Below, in pieces: positions 1 through 9,009 of a stretch of 64,000 nucleotides of DNA. Position 1 is the stretch's first letter. Every line of letters starts with the position of its first letter. A model generated the notes under the pieces. It did no database searches. It saw only the letters and a list, made by a program, of their open reading frames with translations, and was not told the DNA's origin. Origin of the DNA: Halobacterium sp. DL1 (lineage in GTDB: Archaea; Halobacteriota; Halobacteria; Halobacteriales; Halobacteriaceae); assembly GCA_000230955.3 (NCBI GenBank), contig CP007060.1, forward strand, positions 372,001-436,000. Direction: 5' to 3'. The translations under genes and the position numbers were made by a program.

Positions 1-582
1 GACTACGTCGAGGACCTCCGGGAGCGTGCCGCGGCCCACGGTCGCGACCCCGACGATCTCGCCTTCTTCCCGGGCATCGTTCCGGTGGTCGGCGAGACGG
101 AGGCGGTCGCGGAGGCGAAACACGACGCCTACCGCGACGCCATCGACACGGAGGGCGTGCTCGCGCTCCTGTCCGGGTTCGTCGACGTGGACCTCTCGGC
201 ACTCGACCCCGACCAGCAACTGGAGCACATCGAGACGGAGGCGATCCAGGGCGTCGTCAACGCGTTCACCGCGAACGACGACCGCGACTGGACCGTCCGG
301 GAGGTCGCGGAGTTCGCCGGCCTTGGCACCACCTCGCCGGTCGTCGTCGGGACGCCCGAGCAGGTCGCCGACGAGTTCGAGCACTGGTTCGACGAGGTTG
401 GCGTCGACGGCTTCAACGTGAAGGAGGTCGCGCGCCCGGGCAGTCTCCGAGACTTCGTCGACCTCGTCGTCCCCGAGCTGCGCGAACGCGACCTGCTCGC
501 CGACGCGCCCGAAGGCGAGACGCTGCGGGAGCGCACGTTCGGCCGGCGCGGTCTCCCCGACGGCCACCCCGGGCGCGAGTAA
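1..582 (+). CDS. LLM-class flavin-dependent monooxygenase, 3' end only
   Basis: The reading frame is open from the first base, so the N-terminal part of the gene lies outside the window and 193 residues are visible. The C-terminal fragment has the look of FMN-dependent NtaA/SnaA/DszA-type monooxygenases of the bacterial-luciferase-like (LLM) superfamily: a segment ending FFPGIVPVVGETEAVA, a long helical region, then a conserved VVGTPEQVADEFEHWFDE element followed by a VDGFNV strand, which is typical of the end of the TIM barrel. Such enzymes use reduced FMN and oxygen to oxidise amines, sulfur compounds or ketones; the substrate cannot be told from this piece. It belongs to the GC-rich core region and is followed after 66 bp by a HerA-like ATPase on the same strand. 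Confidence 0.85.
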   Translation, partial: DYVEDLRERAAAHGRDPDDLAFFPGIVPVVGETEAVAEAKHDAYRDAIDTEGVLALLSGFVDVDLSALDPDQQLEHIETEAIQGVVNAFTANDDRDWTVREVAEFAGLGTTSPVVVGTPEQVADEFEHWFDEVGVDGFNVKEVARPGSLRDFVDLVVPELRERDLLADAPEGETLRERTFGRRGLPDGHPGRE

Positions 583-648
583 CCCCGACGCCGGCTGCCG
601 GTCCGGCGAGGGCAACGGTTTTCCCCCCTGATTGCGTGGCCGCAAGCG

Positions 649-2382
649 ATGGCAGACACCGCAGCGGACGGCGACCAGCGGATTCACGTGGGCGAAACGG
701 CCGACGGCGAGCGCCTGGAGTTCCCCATCGTGGAGATGCTCACCGGCCGCGGGTTCGTCACGGGCAAGTCCGGGTCCGGGAAGTCGAACACCACCAGCGT
801 CGTCGTCGAGGAACTGCTGGAGGCCGGCTACCCCGTCCTCATCGTCGACACGGACGGCGAGTACTACGGACTCAAGGAGGAGTACGAACTCCTGCACGCG
901 GGCGCCGACGAGGAGTGCGACATCCAGGTGAACGTCGAGCACGCCCAGAAACTCGCGAACCTCGCGCTCGAGGAGAACGTCCCCATCATCCTCGATGTCT
1001 CGGGCTACCTCGACGACAACGAGGCCGACGAACTCCTCCGGGAGACGGTCCGACACCTCTTCGCCAAGGAGAAGAAACTGAAGAAGCCGTTCCTGCTCGT
1101 CGTCGAGGAGTGCCACGAGTACATCCCCGAGGGCGGCGGCGTCGGGGAGACGGGCAACCTCCTCATCAAGGTGGGCAAGCGCGGCCGCAAGCACGGCCTC
1201 GGCGTCGTCGGCATCAGCCAGCGCCCGGCGGACGTGAAGAAGGACTTCATCACGCAGGCGAACTGGCTGGTCTGGCACCGCCTCACCTGGGAGAACGACA
1301 CGAAGGTCGTCGGGCGAATCGTCGGCACCGAGTACGCCGACGACGTCGTCGACCTGGGGGACGGCGAGGCGTTCATCCAGACCGACTGGAGCGACGAGAT
1401 GGTCCGACGCGTCCAGTTCAAGCGCAAGCGCACGTTCGACGCGGGCGCGACGCCCGGTCTCGACGACTTCGAGCGCCCGGACCTGAAGTCCGTCAGCGGG
1501 TCGTTGATGGAGGACCTCGGCGACATCACCGACCGGAAGGAACAGGAGCGCGACCGCATCGCGGAACTGGAGTCGAAGATCGAGAACCGCGAGGAGCGCA
1601 TCGCGGAACTGGAGTCCGAACTGGAGACCGCCCGCGACGTCTCGGCGGCCGCCCGGAAGATGGCGAACGCGCTCGCCCACGGCGACGGCGCGCCGCCCGA
1701 CAGCTACCAGTCGACGCTCCAGACGAAGAACGAGCAGATCGAGCGCCTCGAATCCCGGCTCGCGGAACTCGAGTCGAAGGTCGGGGACGCCGAGTCGACC
1801 GTGGCGGCGGACGAGGCGCCCGTCGACAGTACGACGGAGACCGGCGAGGAGTCGACCGCGGACGAAGAGTCTGCACCGGCCGTAGATTCTCCGGAGGGGG
1901 ACGACACGGAGGGGGACAGCGCGTTCGTCTTCGACGAGACGGCCGACGAGGAGGGGGGCCGGGACGCCCTGGTCGAGGCAGTACAGGACCGGCTCCGGCG
2001 GCGCGGCGAGCGCCTACAACTCCAGGACGGCGCCGGTGAGGACCAGCCGGCACCTGAGGCCGTCGTCGACCTCTTGCAGGCGCCGCCGGTCGTCATCCGC
2101 GTGAACGCCTCGCGGCGCGAGTCGAAGTGCAACGACGACGCCGCCTGGGACATCGTCTCCGACCTCGCGACGAATCCGGGCGCGTCCGCACACGACCTGG
2201 CGGACGCCGCGGACGTGGACGTCGAGGCGGCGCACACGCTGCTCAGCGAACTCCGCGCCCGCGACCTGGTGGTCCGCGAGAACCACGAGTACGCGTTCAA
2301 CGCTGAGACGATGCGGACGCTCGTCGAGCGCGACGACCCGACGAAGCCCCGGACGGAACTGCGCGACCAGTGGAAACCCTAG
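649..2382 (+). CDS. HerA/DUF87-type ATPase with C-terminal coiled coil and winged helix
   Basis: A 577-residue P-loop ATPase of the HerA/FtsK-like group (DUF87). Walker A GKSGSGKS is at residues 39-46, a Walker B-like FLLVVEECHEY near 148-158, and a GISQRPADVKKDF segment typical of HerA-type motors follows. After the motor (about 1-280) comes a heptad-rich helical region with repeated RIAELES units, an acidic low-complexity linker, and a C-terminal region (about 475-577) with a winged-helix pattern (DLATNPGASAHDLADAADV, then LLSELRARDLVVREN). Known relatives are hexameric DNA translocases; here no NurA nuclease is adjacent, so a role in end resection is not indicated. The start follows the upstream stop by 66 bp. 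Conserved core-genome gene; the coiled coil and winged helix suggest a DNA-tethered version. Confidence 0.88.
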   Translation: MADTAADGDQRIHVGETADGERLEFPIVEMLTGRGFVTGKSGSGKSNTTSVVVEELLEAGYPVLIVDTDGEYYGLKEEYELLHAGADEECDIQVNVEHAQKLANLALEENVPIILDVSGYLDDNEADELLRETVRHLFAKEKKLKKPFLLVVEECHEYIPEGGGVGETGNLLIKVGKRGRKHGLGVVGISQRPADVKKDFITQANWLVWHRLTWENDTKVVGRIVGTEYADDVVDLGDGEAFIQTDWSDEMVRRVQFKRKRTFDAGATPGLDDFERPDLKSVSGSLMEDLGDITDRKEQERDRIAELESKIENREERIAELESELETARDVSAAARKMANALAHGDGAPPDSYQSTLQTKNEQIERLESRLAELESKVGDAESTVAADEAPVDSTTETGEESTADEESAPAVDSPEGDDTEGDSAFVFDETADEEGGRDALVEAVQDRLRRRGERLQLQDGAGEDQPAPEAVVDLLQAPPVVIRVNASRRESKCNDDAAWDIVSDLATNPGASAHDLADAADVDVEAAHTLLSELRARDLVVRENHEYAFNAETMRTLVERDDPTKPRTELRDQWKP

Positions 2383-2424
2383 GGGCTGCACCAGACCTTT
2401 CCTCGTCGCGGCCGGACGTCCTGT

Positions 2425-3264
2425 ATGGCGCTCCACAACGACAGCGACACGTTCGACGTCGGCGGCGACCGCACCGTCCACCGCCTCGGCTTCGGCGCGA
2501 TGCGCGTCACCGGTGAGGACATCATCGGACGCCCCGAGGACGAGGCGGCGGCCCGCGACGTGCTCCGGCGCGCGGTGGACCTGGGCGTCGACTTCGTCGA
2601 CACCGCGGACTCCTACGGGCCCGGCGTGAGCGAGCGGCTGATCCGCGAAGCGGACCTTCCCGAGAACGTCCTCGTAGCGACGAAGGCCGGTATGCTGCGG
2701 GACCACTCGGGCGAGTGGCTCCCCCACGGCGACCCGGACTACATCCGAAACCAGGCGCTGGCCTCCATCGATCGTCTCGGCGTCGACTCCATCGACCTCT
2801 ACCAGTTCCACCGCCCCGACCCCGAGACGCCGTTCGAGGACTCCGTCCATGCGTTCGCCGAACTGCAAGACGAGGGGCTGGTCGACCACGTCGGGCTGAG
2901 CAACGTCTCCGTCGACCAGTTAGAGACCGCACGCGACATCGTCGACGTGGCGACCGTCCAGAACTCCTACAACGTCGCCGACCGCGAACACGAGGACGTG
3001 CTCTCGGCCTGCGAGGAGTACGACATCGGCTTCATCCCCTACTTCCCGATGGGCGGCGGCGACCTCGACGAAAAGCAGGACGCCCTGGAGGCGGTCGCCG
3101 CAGACCACGACGCCACCGTCCGGCAGGTGGCGCTCGCGTGGCTGCTCGACCACTCGGACGTGACGCTCCCGATTCCCGGCACCTCCAGCGTCGACCACCT
3201 GGAGGCGAACGTCGCCGCGAGCCACCTCGAGCTGACGGACGAGGACCGCGCGCGGCTGGAGTAA
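2425..3264 (+). CDS. Aldo/keto reductase
   Basis: A 279-residue protein of the aldo/keto reductase superfamily, an NADPH-dependent oxidoreductase with a TIM-barrel fold acting on aldehydes or ketones in the cytoplasm. Visible signatures are LGFGAMRVTGE at the N terminus, DFVDTADSYGPG carrying the catalytic Asp and Tyr, VATKAGM with the catalytic Lys, DLYQFHRPDP carrying the active-site His, VGLSNVSVDQL, and the cofactor-binding IPGTSSVDHLEANV near the C terminus. Length is usual for the family. It starts 43 bp after the HerA-like gene on the same strand and could be co-transcribed. The substrate is unknown. Confidence 0.93.
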   Translation: MALHNDSDTFDVGGDRTVHRLGFGAMRVTGEDIIGRPEDEAAARDVLRRAVDLGVDFVDTADSYGPGVSERLIREADLPENVLVATKAGMLRDHSGEWLPHGDPDYIRNQALASIDRLGVDSIDLYQFHRPDPETPFEDSVHAFAELQDEGLVDHVGLSNVSVDQLETARDIVDVATVQNSYNVADREHEDVLSACEEYDIGFIPYFPMGGGDLDEKQDALEAVAADHDATVRQVALAWLLDHSDVTLPIPGTSSVDHLEANVAASHLELTDEDRARLE

Positions 3265-3385
3265 CGCAGCGACCGCTGCTGGACATGGACCGACCGCAGA
3301 ACTGAGACACCGCTCGCTGGTCGGTGTGAACGTTCGAAAAACGATGCCTCCAAGCCAGCGTCAGAGACGCCGGCGGGTTCCCGAG

Positions 3386-3580
3386 TTACAGGCGGGTGAC
3401 GTTCGTCGCGCGCGGGCCCTTGTCGGCCTGCTCGATGTCGAACTCCACTTCCTGTCCCTCCTCGAGATCCGGACCGCCGACGTCCTCCATGTGGAAGAAA
3501 ACGTCCTCGTCCGCGTCGTCAGTCTCGATGAAACCGTAGCCGCCCGTGTCGTTGAAGAAGTCAACCGTGCCTTCTGCCAT
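3386..3580 (-). CDS. cspA: Cold-shock domain protein (CspA type)
   Basis: A 64-residue single-domain cold-shock protein. The RNP-type nucleic-acid-binding motifs are recognisable as GTVDFFNDTGGYGFIETDD and DVFFHMED, and the C terminus ends in the usual GPRATNV strand. The family forms a five-stranded beta barrel that binds single-stranded RNA or DNA and acts as an RNA chaperone. Haloarchaea commonly carry one or more such genes. It is transcribed opposite to its left neighbour and ends 121 bp from it, tail to tail. The acidic replacements relative to bacterial CspA fit adaptation to high salt. Confidence 0.95.
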   Translation of the reverse strand: MAEGTVDFFNDTGGYGFIETDDADEDVFFHMEDVGGPDLEEGQEVEFDIEQADKGPRATNVTRL

Positions 3581-3714
3581 TGCAAACTATCCACAGGCGT
3601 TTCTCACCCATAATACTTGTGGGGTTGCTCAGGAGGGCGGAGAATAGCGTAGAGGGTGTATAGCTGGTGCTAGACGCTCGATATGCGAAATCGGGGTTCG
3701 AGCGTGACGGCCGC

Positions 3715-4374
3715 TCAGCTCCGGCAGATGTCGTGCAGGTCGTCGAGGCAGTCGATGTCCCAGGTCGGCCAGACGTTCAGGTCCCAGGACTGCCGGTGGG
3801 GGCGCCGGATGAACGCCGAGTCGATGCCCGCGTTCTCCGCGGCGCGCACGTCGGACTCGTTGTCCCCGACGAACAGCGCGGAGTCGGCGTCGAGGTCCGC
3901 GAGCGCGAGGTCGATGTAGTGGGAGTTCGGCTTCCGGTGGCGCAGGCTCTCGACGGTGGGCGCGCGGCCGTACGCCGTGCCGAACATGTCCCTGACGTCG
4001 AAGTGGTCGAGGACGAAGTCGACGGTCGCCTGCTGGTTCGAACTGACGATGCCCATCGAGACGTCGAGGTCGTCGAGGGTGTCGAGGTCGTCGTAGAGGG
4101 TCTTCCGGCCCGCGCGGACCTCCTCGTACTGCGCCTCGGCGGTCGTTCTGTCGCGCGTGCGCCAGAACTCGTCCGGGTCGATACCGTACTCCTCGCAGAC
4201 GTCGCTGACGGTCTCGGGCGTCGCACCGATGGTCATCTGTTCTACGTCCTCGGGGGCGGGGTCGGTAACGTCGAACTGCTTGAAGGTCGCTTCCGCAGCC
4301 TCCTGCAAGACGTCGTACCGGGTACGGCCGACGAGGACGCCGTCGTTGTCGAACACGACGGTGTCGTAGGTCAT
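3715..4374 (-). CDS. HAD-superfamily hydrolase
   Basis: A 219-residue haloacid-dehalogenase superfamily hydrolase, probably a small-molecule phosphatase. Motif I is seen as VVFDNDGVLVG, where the usual nucleophile pair DxD is present as DND; motif II as GIVSSNQ; motif III Lys in RHRKPNSHYI; motif IV as ALFVGDNESDVRAAENAGID. The helical cap lies between motifs I and II (about residues 20-90), which is the PGPase/beta-phosphoglucomutase arrangement. The substrate cannot be predicted. It is a single gene with a 360-bp non-coding region upstream. Confidence 0.9.
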   Translation of the reverse strand: MTYDTVVFDNDGVLVGRTRYDVLQEAAEATFKQFDVTDPAPEDVEQMTIGATPETVSDVCEEYGIDPDEFWRTRDRTTAEAQYEEVRAGRKTLYDDLDTLDDLDVSMGIVSSNQQATVDFVLDHFDVRDMFGTAYGRAPTVESLRHRKPNSHYIDLALADLDADSALFVGDNESDVRAAENAGIDSAFIRRPHRQSWDLNVWPTWDIDCLDDLHDICRS

Positions 4375-4734
4375 AGACCCCCCTACGTCGGTCGCACTGA
4401 TAAGCGTTTCATCGATTCAACCCGCGCGAGCGGTGAACCTACGGGTGCGCTACGGTAGCAACTAACACCGGTAACGTCTCCTTTCCGCTCGGTAAGGGCG
4501 ATGAAACTCCGTGCGAACGCGTTGCACGCAACAACGCTAACCGAATTGGGTCGCCACTGACGACGAACCAAAACTGCAGTTCGGCGGAGAGCCTCGTTCG
4601 TCGGTTCTCCTGCTGAACCGGCGTTAATGGGCCTGAGACTACAGTAACCGAGCCATACTTACCGTTCAGGATGGAACTAGAACCGTGAACCAGACAGTCT
4701 CACTGACCACCGAACCGTCCGAGAGTGATTCCCG
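4375..4734. other. Intergenic region without a recognisable gene
   Basis: About 360 bp between the divergent HAD hydrolase and a small membrane protein gene. The sequence is GC-rich and should contain both promoters. Short ORFs here have no recognisable product. No hairpin or repeat stands out. Confidence 0.5.
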
Positions 4735-5109
4735 ATGATGTGGCAGGACCTGGTCTTCCTGGTCGGCAGTATGACGTCGGTAATGTTCCTCTACCCCACC
4801 CTCCGGGACACGGCCTCCCGGGTCCCACGGGCCACGAGCGTCCCCTCGATGCTCATCGGCGCCGTCTACTCGATGACGTTCTTCACGCTGGGCATGCAGT
4901 TCTCCGCGGTCGGCTCGTTCGCCGCCTGCACGATGTGGTCGCTCATCGCCGCCTTCCGCGCCCCCGACGACGGGTCGATCACCGACGGCACGCCGGTCCC
5001 GCGCGTCTCCGAGTGGCGCCCCCGCCTCGTCGCGCAGTACCAGCGGCTCGTCGGCGGAACCCCTCCCCGCGCCGACGACGACTTCGACGTCGTCCCGAAC
5101 TCCGACTGA
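4735..5109 (+). CDS. Small haloarchaeal membrane protein, function unknown
   Basis: A 124-residue protein with an N-terminal hydrophobic segment (about residues 5-22), a second and third hydrophobic stretch around 38-72 (LIGAVYSMTFFTLGMQ and FAACTMWSLIAAF), and a polar, acidic C-terminal tail of about 45 residues ending in DDDFDVVPNSD. This predicts two or three membrane spans with a cytoplasmic tail. The ATG at 4735 was chosen because the hydrophobic segment follows directly. I do not recognise a characterised family. It stands alone, with the sulfatase-like gene converging on it 108 bp downstream. Confidence 0.75.
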   Translation: MMWQDLVFLVGSMTSVMFLYPTLRDTASRVPRATSVPSMLIGAVYSMTFFTLGMQFSAVGSFAACTMWSLIAAFRAPDDGSITDGTPVPRVSEWRPRLVAQYQRLVGGTPPRADDDFDVVPNSD

Positions 5110-5217
5110 CTCTCAGACGAGACAGCTGTTCTGCGACGAGTGGTCGCTCGACGCTCCGTAATTTCTGATTACTCGCGGTAGGGCGGGTAGTGAAACCGGG
5201 TAGCGGTCACTGAACGC

Positions 5218-6675
5218 TCACTGGAGGTAGCCGAGCTGTTCGAGGCGGTCCTTCCGGTCGTCGGAGATGGTCACCGACTCGTCGGTGTCCGCGTGCTCGA
5301 AGGACGCCAGCCACTCGTCGAGCGTCGACTCCAGGTCGTCGGCGACCGCCGGCTCCGCGTCCGCTATGTCGTCGTTCTCCCCGGCGTCGGCGGCCAGGTC
5401 GTACAGCTCACGCAGGCCGTCGGAGCCGCGGACGAACTTGTACTCCTCCGTCCGGATAGCCCGCAGCGACCGGTCGTACTGGTAGACGTGCTCTGGCAGG
5501 TCCTCGACGTTGCGTTCGAGCGCCTCCATCGACGGCTGGGGCTCCGCGTACTCGCTGACGACGAACTCGCGTGGTTCGCTGTCGGCGTCCGGGTGGACGG
5601 AGACGCCCTGGAAGGACTCGCGGGCCGCCGGCGCGTCGATGCCCGCCTCGTCGAGCAGCGTCGGCGCGAGGTCCACCAGGCTGACCAGGTTCGTGAGTTC
5701 GCCCTCGCCGCTGAAGCTCCCGCCGTCGAGCACGAGTGGGACGTGGACCAGCGTGTCGTAGAGGCAGTACTGGTGGTCCATCAGGCCGTGGTCGCCGATG
5801 TTCTCACCGTGGTCGGAAGTGACCACGAAGATGGTGTCCTCGAGCTCTCCGGCGTCCCGCAGCGCACTCCTGAGCGCCGCTAGCTGTTCGTCGACGTACG
5901 CGACCTCCGCGCGGTAGAGCCCGCGGAGGAGCTGGAACTCGGAGTCCGAGAGCGTGAGGTTGCCTGCGAGATACTCCCAGGGTTCCTGGCGGACCTCCAT
6001 CGCCTCCTCGTAGGTCGCGTTCGCGGGGAGGAACTGCTCGGCGAGGCGCCGCGGTGGCCGGTACTTCAGGTGGGGTTCGAGGTAGTTCACGAGCAGGAAA
6101 AAGGGGTCCTCGGCCTCGCGGTCGGCCAGCCAGTTCTCGATCCACTCGGTGCTGCGGGCCGCGCCGTCGTCGGTCCGGTCGCGGACGAGGTAGCGGTAGA
6201 GGACGTTCGCGACGTTCGCGAGCGGGTTGCCGTCGAACAGCTCCCGGGCGACCGCGCGGACGCGGCTCTCCTCGGTCTCCTCGACGAGTCCGCCGAGCGC
6301 GTTCCCGGACTGGACGACCTGCCACATCTGCTGGAACTCGTCGAACCCGCGGTCGAAGCCGGACTCGGCGCTCAGCCACGTGTTGCTCGTGACGCAGACC
6401 GTCTCGTAGCCGGCGTCCTGGAAACACTCCGACAGCATCGGGAGCTGGTCGTCGAGTCGTTCGTGACCGGCGTGCGCGCCGTGTTTCGACGTGTGCGTCC
6501 CGGTCAGAAGCGACGCGTGGGACGGGAGCGTCCACGGCGCCGCGGAGAACGCCCGGGTCGCACGTGTCCCGGAGTCGGCGAGGTCGGCGAGCGTCGGCGC
6601 GACCTGTGCATCGTAGGCGTCGTCGACACGCGTCGTGTCCGCGACCACTACCACGACGTTTGGCTGTACGGCCAT
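5218..6675 (-). CDS. Sulfatase / alkaline-phosphatase superfamily hydrolase
   Basis: A 485-residue member of the arylsulfatase/phosphonate hydrolase superfamily. The N terminus carries the metal-binding VVVVADTTRVDD, the active-site element APWTLPSHASLLTG follows near residues 46-59, and metal ligands recur in VTSDHGENIGDHGL around residue 290. Classical sulfatases carry Cys or Ser in C/S-x-P-x-R, which is converted to formylglycine; here that position is Thr (T-L-P-S-H), as in many haloarchaeal members and in Thr-nucleophile phosphatases of the same superfamily. The natural substrate, sulfate or phosphate ester, is therefore uncertain. No signal peptide is seen. It is a single gene in the core region. 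Confidence 0.88.
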   Translation of the reverse strand: MAVQPNVVVVVADTTRVDDAYDAQVAPTLADLADSGTRATRAFSAAPWTLPSHASLLTGTHTSKHGAHAGHERLDDQLPMLSECFQDAGYETVCVTSNTWLSAESGFDRGFDEFQQMWQVVQSGNALGGLVEETEESRVRAVARELFDGNPLANVANVLYRYLVRDRTDDGAARSTEWIENWLADREAEDPFFLLVNYLEPHLKYRPPRRLAEQFLPANATYEEAMEVRQEPWEYLAGNLTLSDSEFQLLRGLYRAEVAYVDEQLAALRSALRDAGELEDTIFVVTSDHGENIGDHGLMDHQYCLYDTLVHVPLVLDGGSFSGEGELTNLVSLVDLAPTLLDEAGIDAPAARESFQGVSVHPDADSEPREFVVSEYAEPQPSMEALERNVEDLPEHVYQYDRSLRAIRTEEYKFVRGSDGLRELYDLAADAGENDDIADAEPAVADDLESTLDEWLASFEHADTDESVTISDDRKDRLEQLGYLQ

Positions 6676-6852
6676 CGTCTCCTTCCGTTGGGCCTCGATG
6701 CCGATAGTAAGTCGTCGCTTGTCGGCGCCAACGCGGGCGATTCGCCCGGAGTAGCCTGCGCGCTATCCGGTTTCTCGGAGACGGCGGTCCGACGACGCGC
6801 TGGCGTGAGGGGACCCAGCGAGCGTCGCCGTCGAAAAAAGGCGGCGTCGGCT

Positions 6853-7125
6853 TTACTGCTCCTTGACCATCCGCTGGACGCGACTGACGAGGTCGCTGGA
6901 CTCCCGCTCCAGCATCTCGTTCATCCGGATCTGCCGGAAGTGGCTCCCGAGCGCGAGGAACGTCGGCGCCCAGAGCCCGACGAAGATCCCGCGTTCGCGG
7001 TCCTTCTTACCGAAGAAGTAGTACCACGACATCGGGATCGACAGGATCGCGGCGAGGAAGAATGGGTCTCTCCCGGTTCGTTCGGCCGCTTGCTTCGATC
7101 GTTGCTGCTGCATTCTATCGGCCAT
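6853..7125 (-). CDS. Small haloarchaeal membrane-associated protein, function unknown
   Basis: A 90-residue protein if the ATG at 7125 is used (reading MADRMQQQ); an in-frame start further upstream at 7134 and a later ATG at 7113 are alternatives. It has a polar N terminus, a hydrophobic stretch FFLAAILSIPMSWYYFFG, a charged KKDRERG turn, a second hydrophobic stretch FVGLWAPTFLALGSH, then a charged helical tail. This predicts two membrane spans. I do not recognise a family with known function. It lies 177 bp upstream of the sulfatase-like gene on the same strand. Confidence 0.7.
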   Translation of the reverse strand: MADRMQQQRSKQAAERTGRDPFFLAAILSIPMSWYYFFGKKDRERGIFVGLWAPTFLALGSHFRQIRMNEMLERESSDLVSRVQRMVKEQ

Positions 7126-7439
7126 GCACGTCAACGTACACTGCCCAGGCGTGATTGTTAATTGGACCCGTGTCCGGCGAAACGCGAGCCATCTCTGCGT
7201 AAGACGGTCGTACCGCGTTCGGGGGCCTATCTACTCGCCTCGTCGTCTGGCGTCGGACACGTCGAGACGCAGGAGATGGCCCCCTCTGGAACGGGAACGC
7301 GCGTCGACAACGCCGCTCGTACACCGGCGGCCGTCGGTAGCCCGCCGGTGGGGAGCCCCGAACGAGACGGGAGCAGTTCCGTTGTGATAATTCGGGTGAA
7401 AAACGCCACGGGTTTTACCCGCTCGCTCCTACCAGTGGC
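7126..7439. other. Intergenic region without a recognisable gene
   Basis: About 314 bp between divergent genes. ORFs in this stretch overlap each other and none resembles a protein family. A short AT-richer element (gattgttaatt, about 7151-7161) could be the promoter of the leftward gene. Nothing else stands out. Confidence 0.5.
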
Positions 7440-7736
7440 GTGGAGTACAACATCGGGGTGGACGAATCGGTGAGTACGGCCGTAGTGCGCGCAGTGAGCG
7501 CCATCGTCGGCCGTCGACCCGGTTCGCTTCGACCACTGGACCGCGTCCTCGACCCGGAGGCGCTGGACGCGCTGTTCGTCCCGTCGGTGGACGGCAAGAC
7601 GCGAATCGGCGGTCGGCTCTCCTTCGTCTTCGGTAACTGCCGGGTCACCGTGGACAACGGCGAGTACCTGACGGTCAAGCCACTCACGGTCCAGTCGCGG
7701 GTGACCGACTTCTCCGACTTCCGGGAGGAAAGTTAG
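7440..7736 (+). CDS. HalOD1 output-domain protein
   Basis: A 98-residue stand-alone HalOD1 domain, a small module found almost only in haloarchaea, either alone or at the end of signal-transduction proteins. Family features visible are an N-terminal helix VSTAVVRAVSAIVGR, the LRPLDRVLDPEALDALF segment, and the GRLSFVFGNCRVTVDNGEYLTV beta-hairpin that ends the domain. The likely start is the GTG at 7440. The biochemical role of the domain is unknown; it is presumed to be an output or protein-interaction module. It faces the TrmB-type regulator, with the two stops 34 bp apart. Confidence 0.88.
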   Translation: MEYNIGVDESVSTAVVRAVSAIVGRRPGSLRPLDRVLDPEALDALFVPSVDGKTRIGGRLSFVFGNCRVTVDNGEYLTVKPLTVQSRVTDFSDFREES

Positions 7737-7770
7737 CGCGACTCGCGGTCGACGGACGACGCGCGCTCGC

Positions 7771-8574
7771 TCACTGTCCGGGGTCGCGAGCGGTCAGTAG
7801 CCCCTGGGCCATGAGACGGCGCGCCACCACGACCAGACCGTTCCCGAACCCCTCGCCGAATATCGCCTGTTCCTCCTTGGTCTCTGGCATGATCGAACTC
7901 ACGAGGATCGTCGACCGGTCGACCAGCAGCAGCCGGCCGATAGCGGTGTCGTCCTCCAGGTCCTTCGCACCGTGCAACCACTCCAGGCCGGAGATGAACG
8001 TCGTCGCGCCGGGAACGGCGTCCTGAATTTTGTCCTCGAGCGAGCCAGTCAACGCACCGACGACCAGTTCGACATCGTCGTCGACGTCGTTGAGCGTGTC
8101 GACGAGGTCGTCGGTGAGCAGTGTCTCGTCGCCGAGCACCAGTACGACCTCGCCGTACGCCCCCCGAACGAGTTCGTTCGTCCTGTTCTCGATGCCGTCC
8201 CGTCCCCGCATCGCCCACACCTCCTGGACGGTCGAGTCGTCGTCCTCGGCGACGACGTCGATGTTCGCGAGGGCGTCGTGGAGTCGGTCGACGCGGGACT
8301 CGTACTGGTCTCTGAGCGTCTCCTCGGCCTCGTCGAGCGGAACGGCACGGAACTGCTGGGGGCTCGAGTGTTGCACCTCGACGAGGCCCTGTGCCTCGAG
8401 CACCCGGACTGCGTCGTACACCCGCGTTCGCGGCACCTCTGTCATCTCGCTCAGTTGCTTCGCTGTTCCTGCGTGAAGGCGGGAGAGTCCGACGAAACAT
8501 CGCGCCTCGTACTCCTTCAGGCCGAGTTGCTGGAGAACCTCGACGGCTTCTCCCACGTTTTCAGATTCGTTCAT
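7771..8574 (-). CDS. TrmB-family transcriptional regulator
   Basis: A 267-residue regulator when started at the ATG at 8574 (MNESENVGEAVEVL); the longer in-frame extension to 8766 has no family character. Residues about 8-75 form the TrmB winged helix (LKEYEARCFVGLSRL, GTAKQLSEMTEVPRTRVYDAV, LEAQGLVEVQ), and the rest is an effector/dimerisation region with a phospholipase-D-like fold typical of short TrmB proteins (TTFISGLEWLHG, LLLVDRSTILVSS). TrmB proteins repress or activate sugar and other metabolic genes. No transporter genes are adjacent, so the regulated pathway is unknown. A 435-bp upstream region holds its promoter. Confidence 0.9.
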   Translation of the reverse strand: MNESENVGEAVEVLQQLGLKEYEARCFVGLSRLHAGTAKQLSEMTEVPRTRVYDAVRVLEAQGLVEVQHSSPQQFRAVPLDEAEETLRDQYESRVDRLHDALANIDVVAEDDDSTVQEVWAMRGRDGIENRTNELVRGAYGEVVLVLGDETLLTDDLVDTLNDVDDDVELVVGALTGSLEDKIQDAVPGATTFISGLEWLHGAKDLEDDTAIGRLLLVDRSTILVSSIMPETKEEQAIFGEGFGNGLVVVARRLMAQGLLTARDPGQ

Positions 8575-9009
8575 GTGTCCCAACCCCCGGAATCGCCCGG
8601 GATTCCTCGGAGTTTGGCTCCCGAGACTGATAGGTATTGTCACTCCGTCCACGACACCGAGCGTGCCGAATGGTAGGTACGAGGCTGCTACGCTCGCCTG
8701 AGCGTCCCTCCACGAACTGCCTGCTGTTGTACCTACATGGGTTACAACCGAACTGCATCGAGGCACATGGCGTACAGAACCTCCTCGTAGCCGGAGGGTG
8801 CTGTTACCCGCTTGCTCACAAAAGTGATATACGCCCCGGGGCGCAAGCAGGTACCGGCACGCAGCTTAGTACTGTGTCCCAACCACCTTGCTACTGCGTG
8901 CCATTTCCTACACTGAAGGAGGTCCTGGCATATCCACGACTACCCAGCGGTCGCTCCGAGCGCATCTGGGGAAATGACAGCGGGGAATAAACTCAGAACC
9001 CACCCTCGT
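8575..9009. other. Intergenic region without a recognisable gene
   Basis: About 435 bp upstream of the TrmB-type gene. Short ORFs on both strands do not resemble known families. The region may carry the TrmB promoter and the 3' untranslated region of the DUF7344 gene. No convincing RNA gene or repeat was seen. Confidence 0.45.

Noticed and set aside
3667-4458. 263-residue plus-strand ORF
   Set aside because: It lies antisense to the HAD hydrolase and has the Val- and Arg-rich composition of a shadow frame in GC-rich DNA.
5218-6675. Sulfatase with missing catalytic residue as evidence of pseudogenisation
   Set aside because: Thr at the nucleophile position is usual among haloarchaeal members of this superfamily and the metal-binding motifs are intact.
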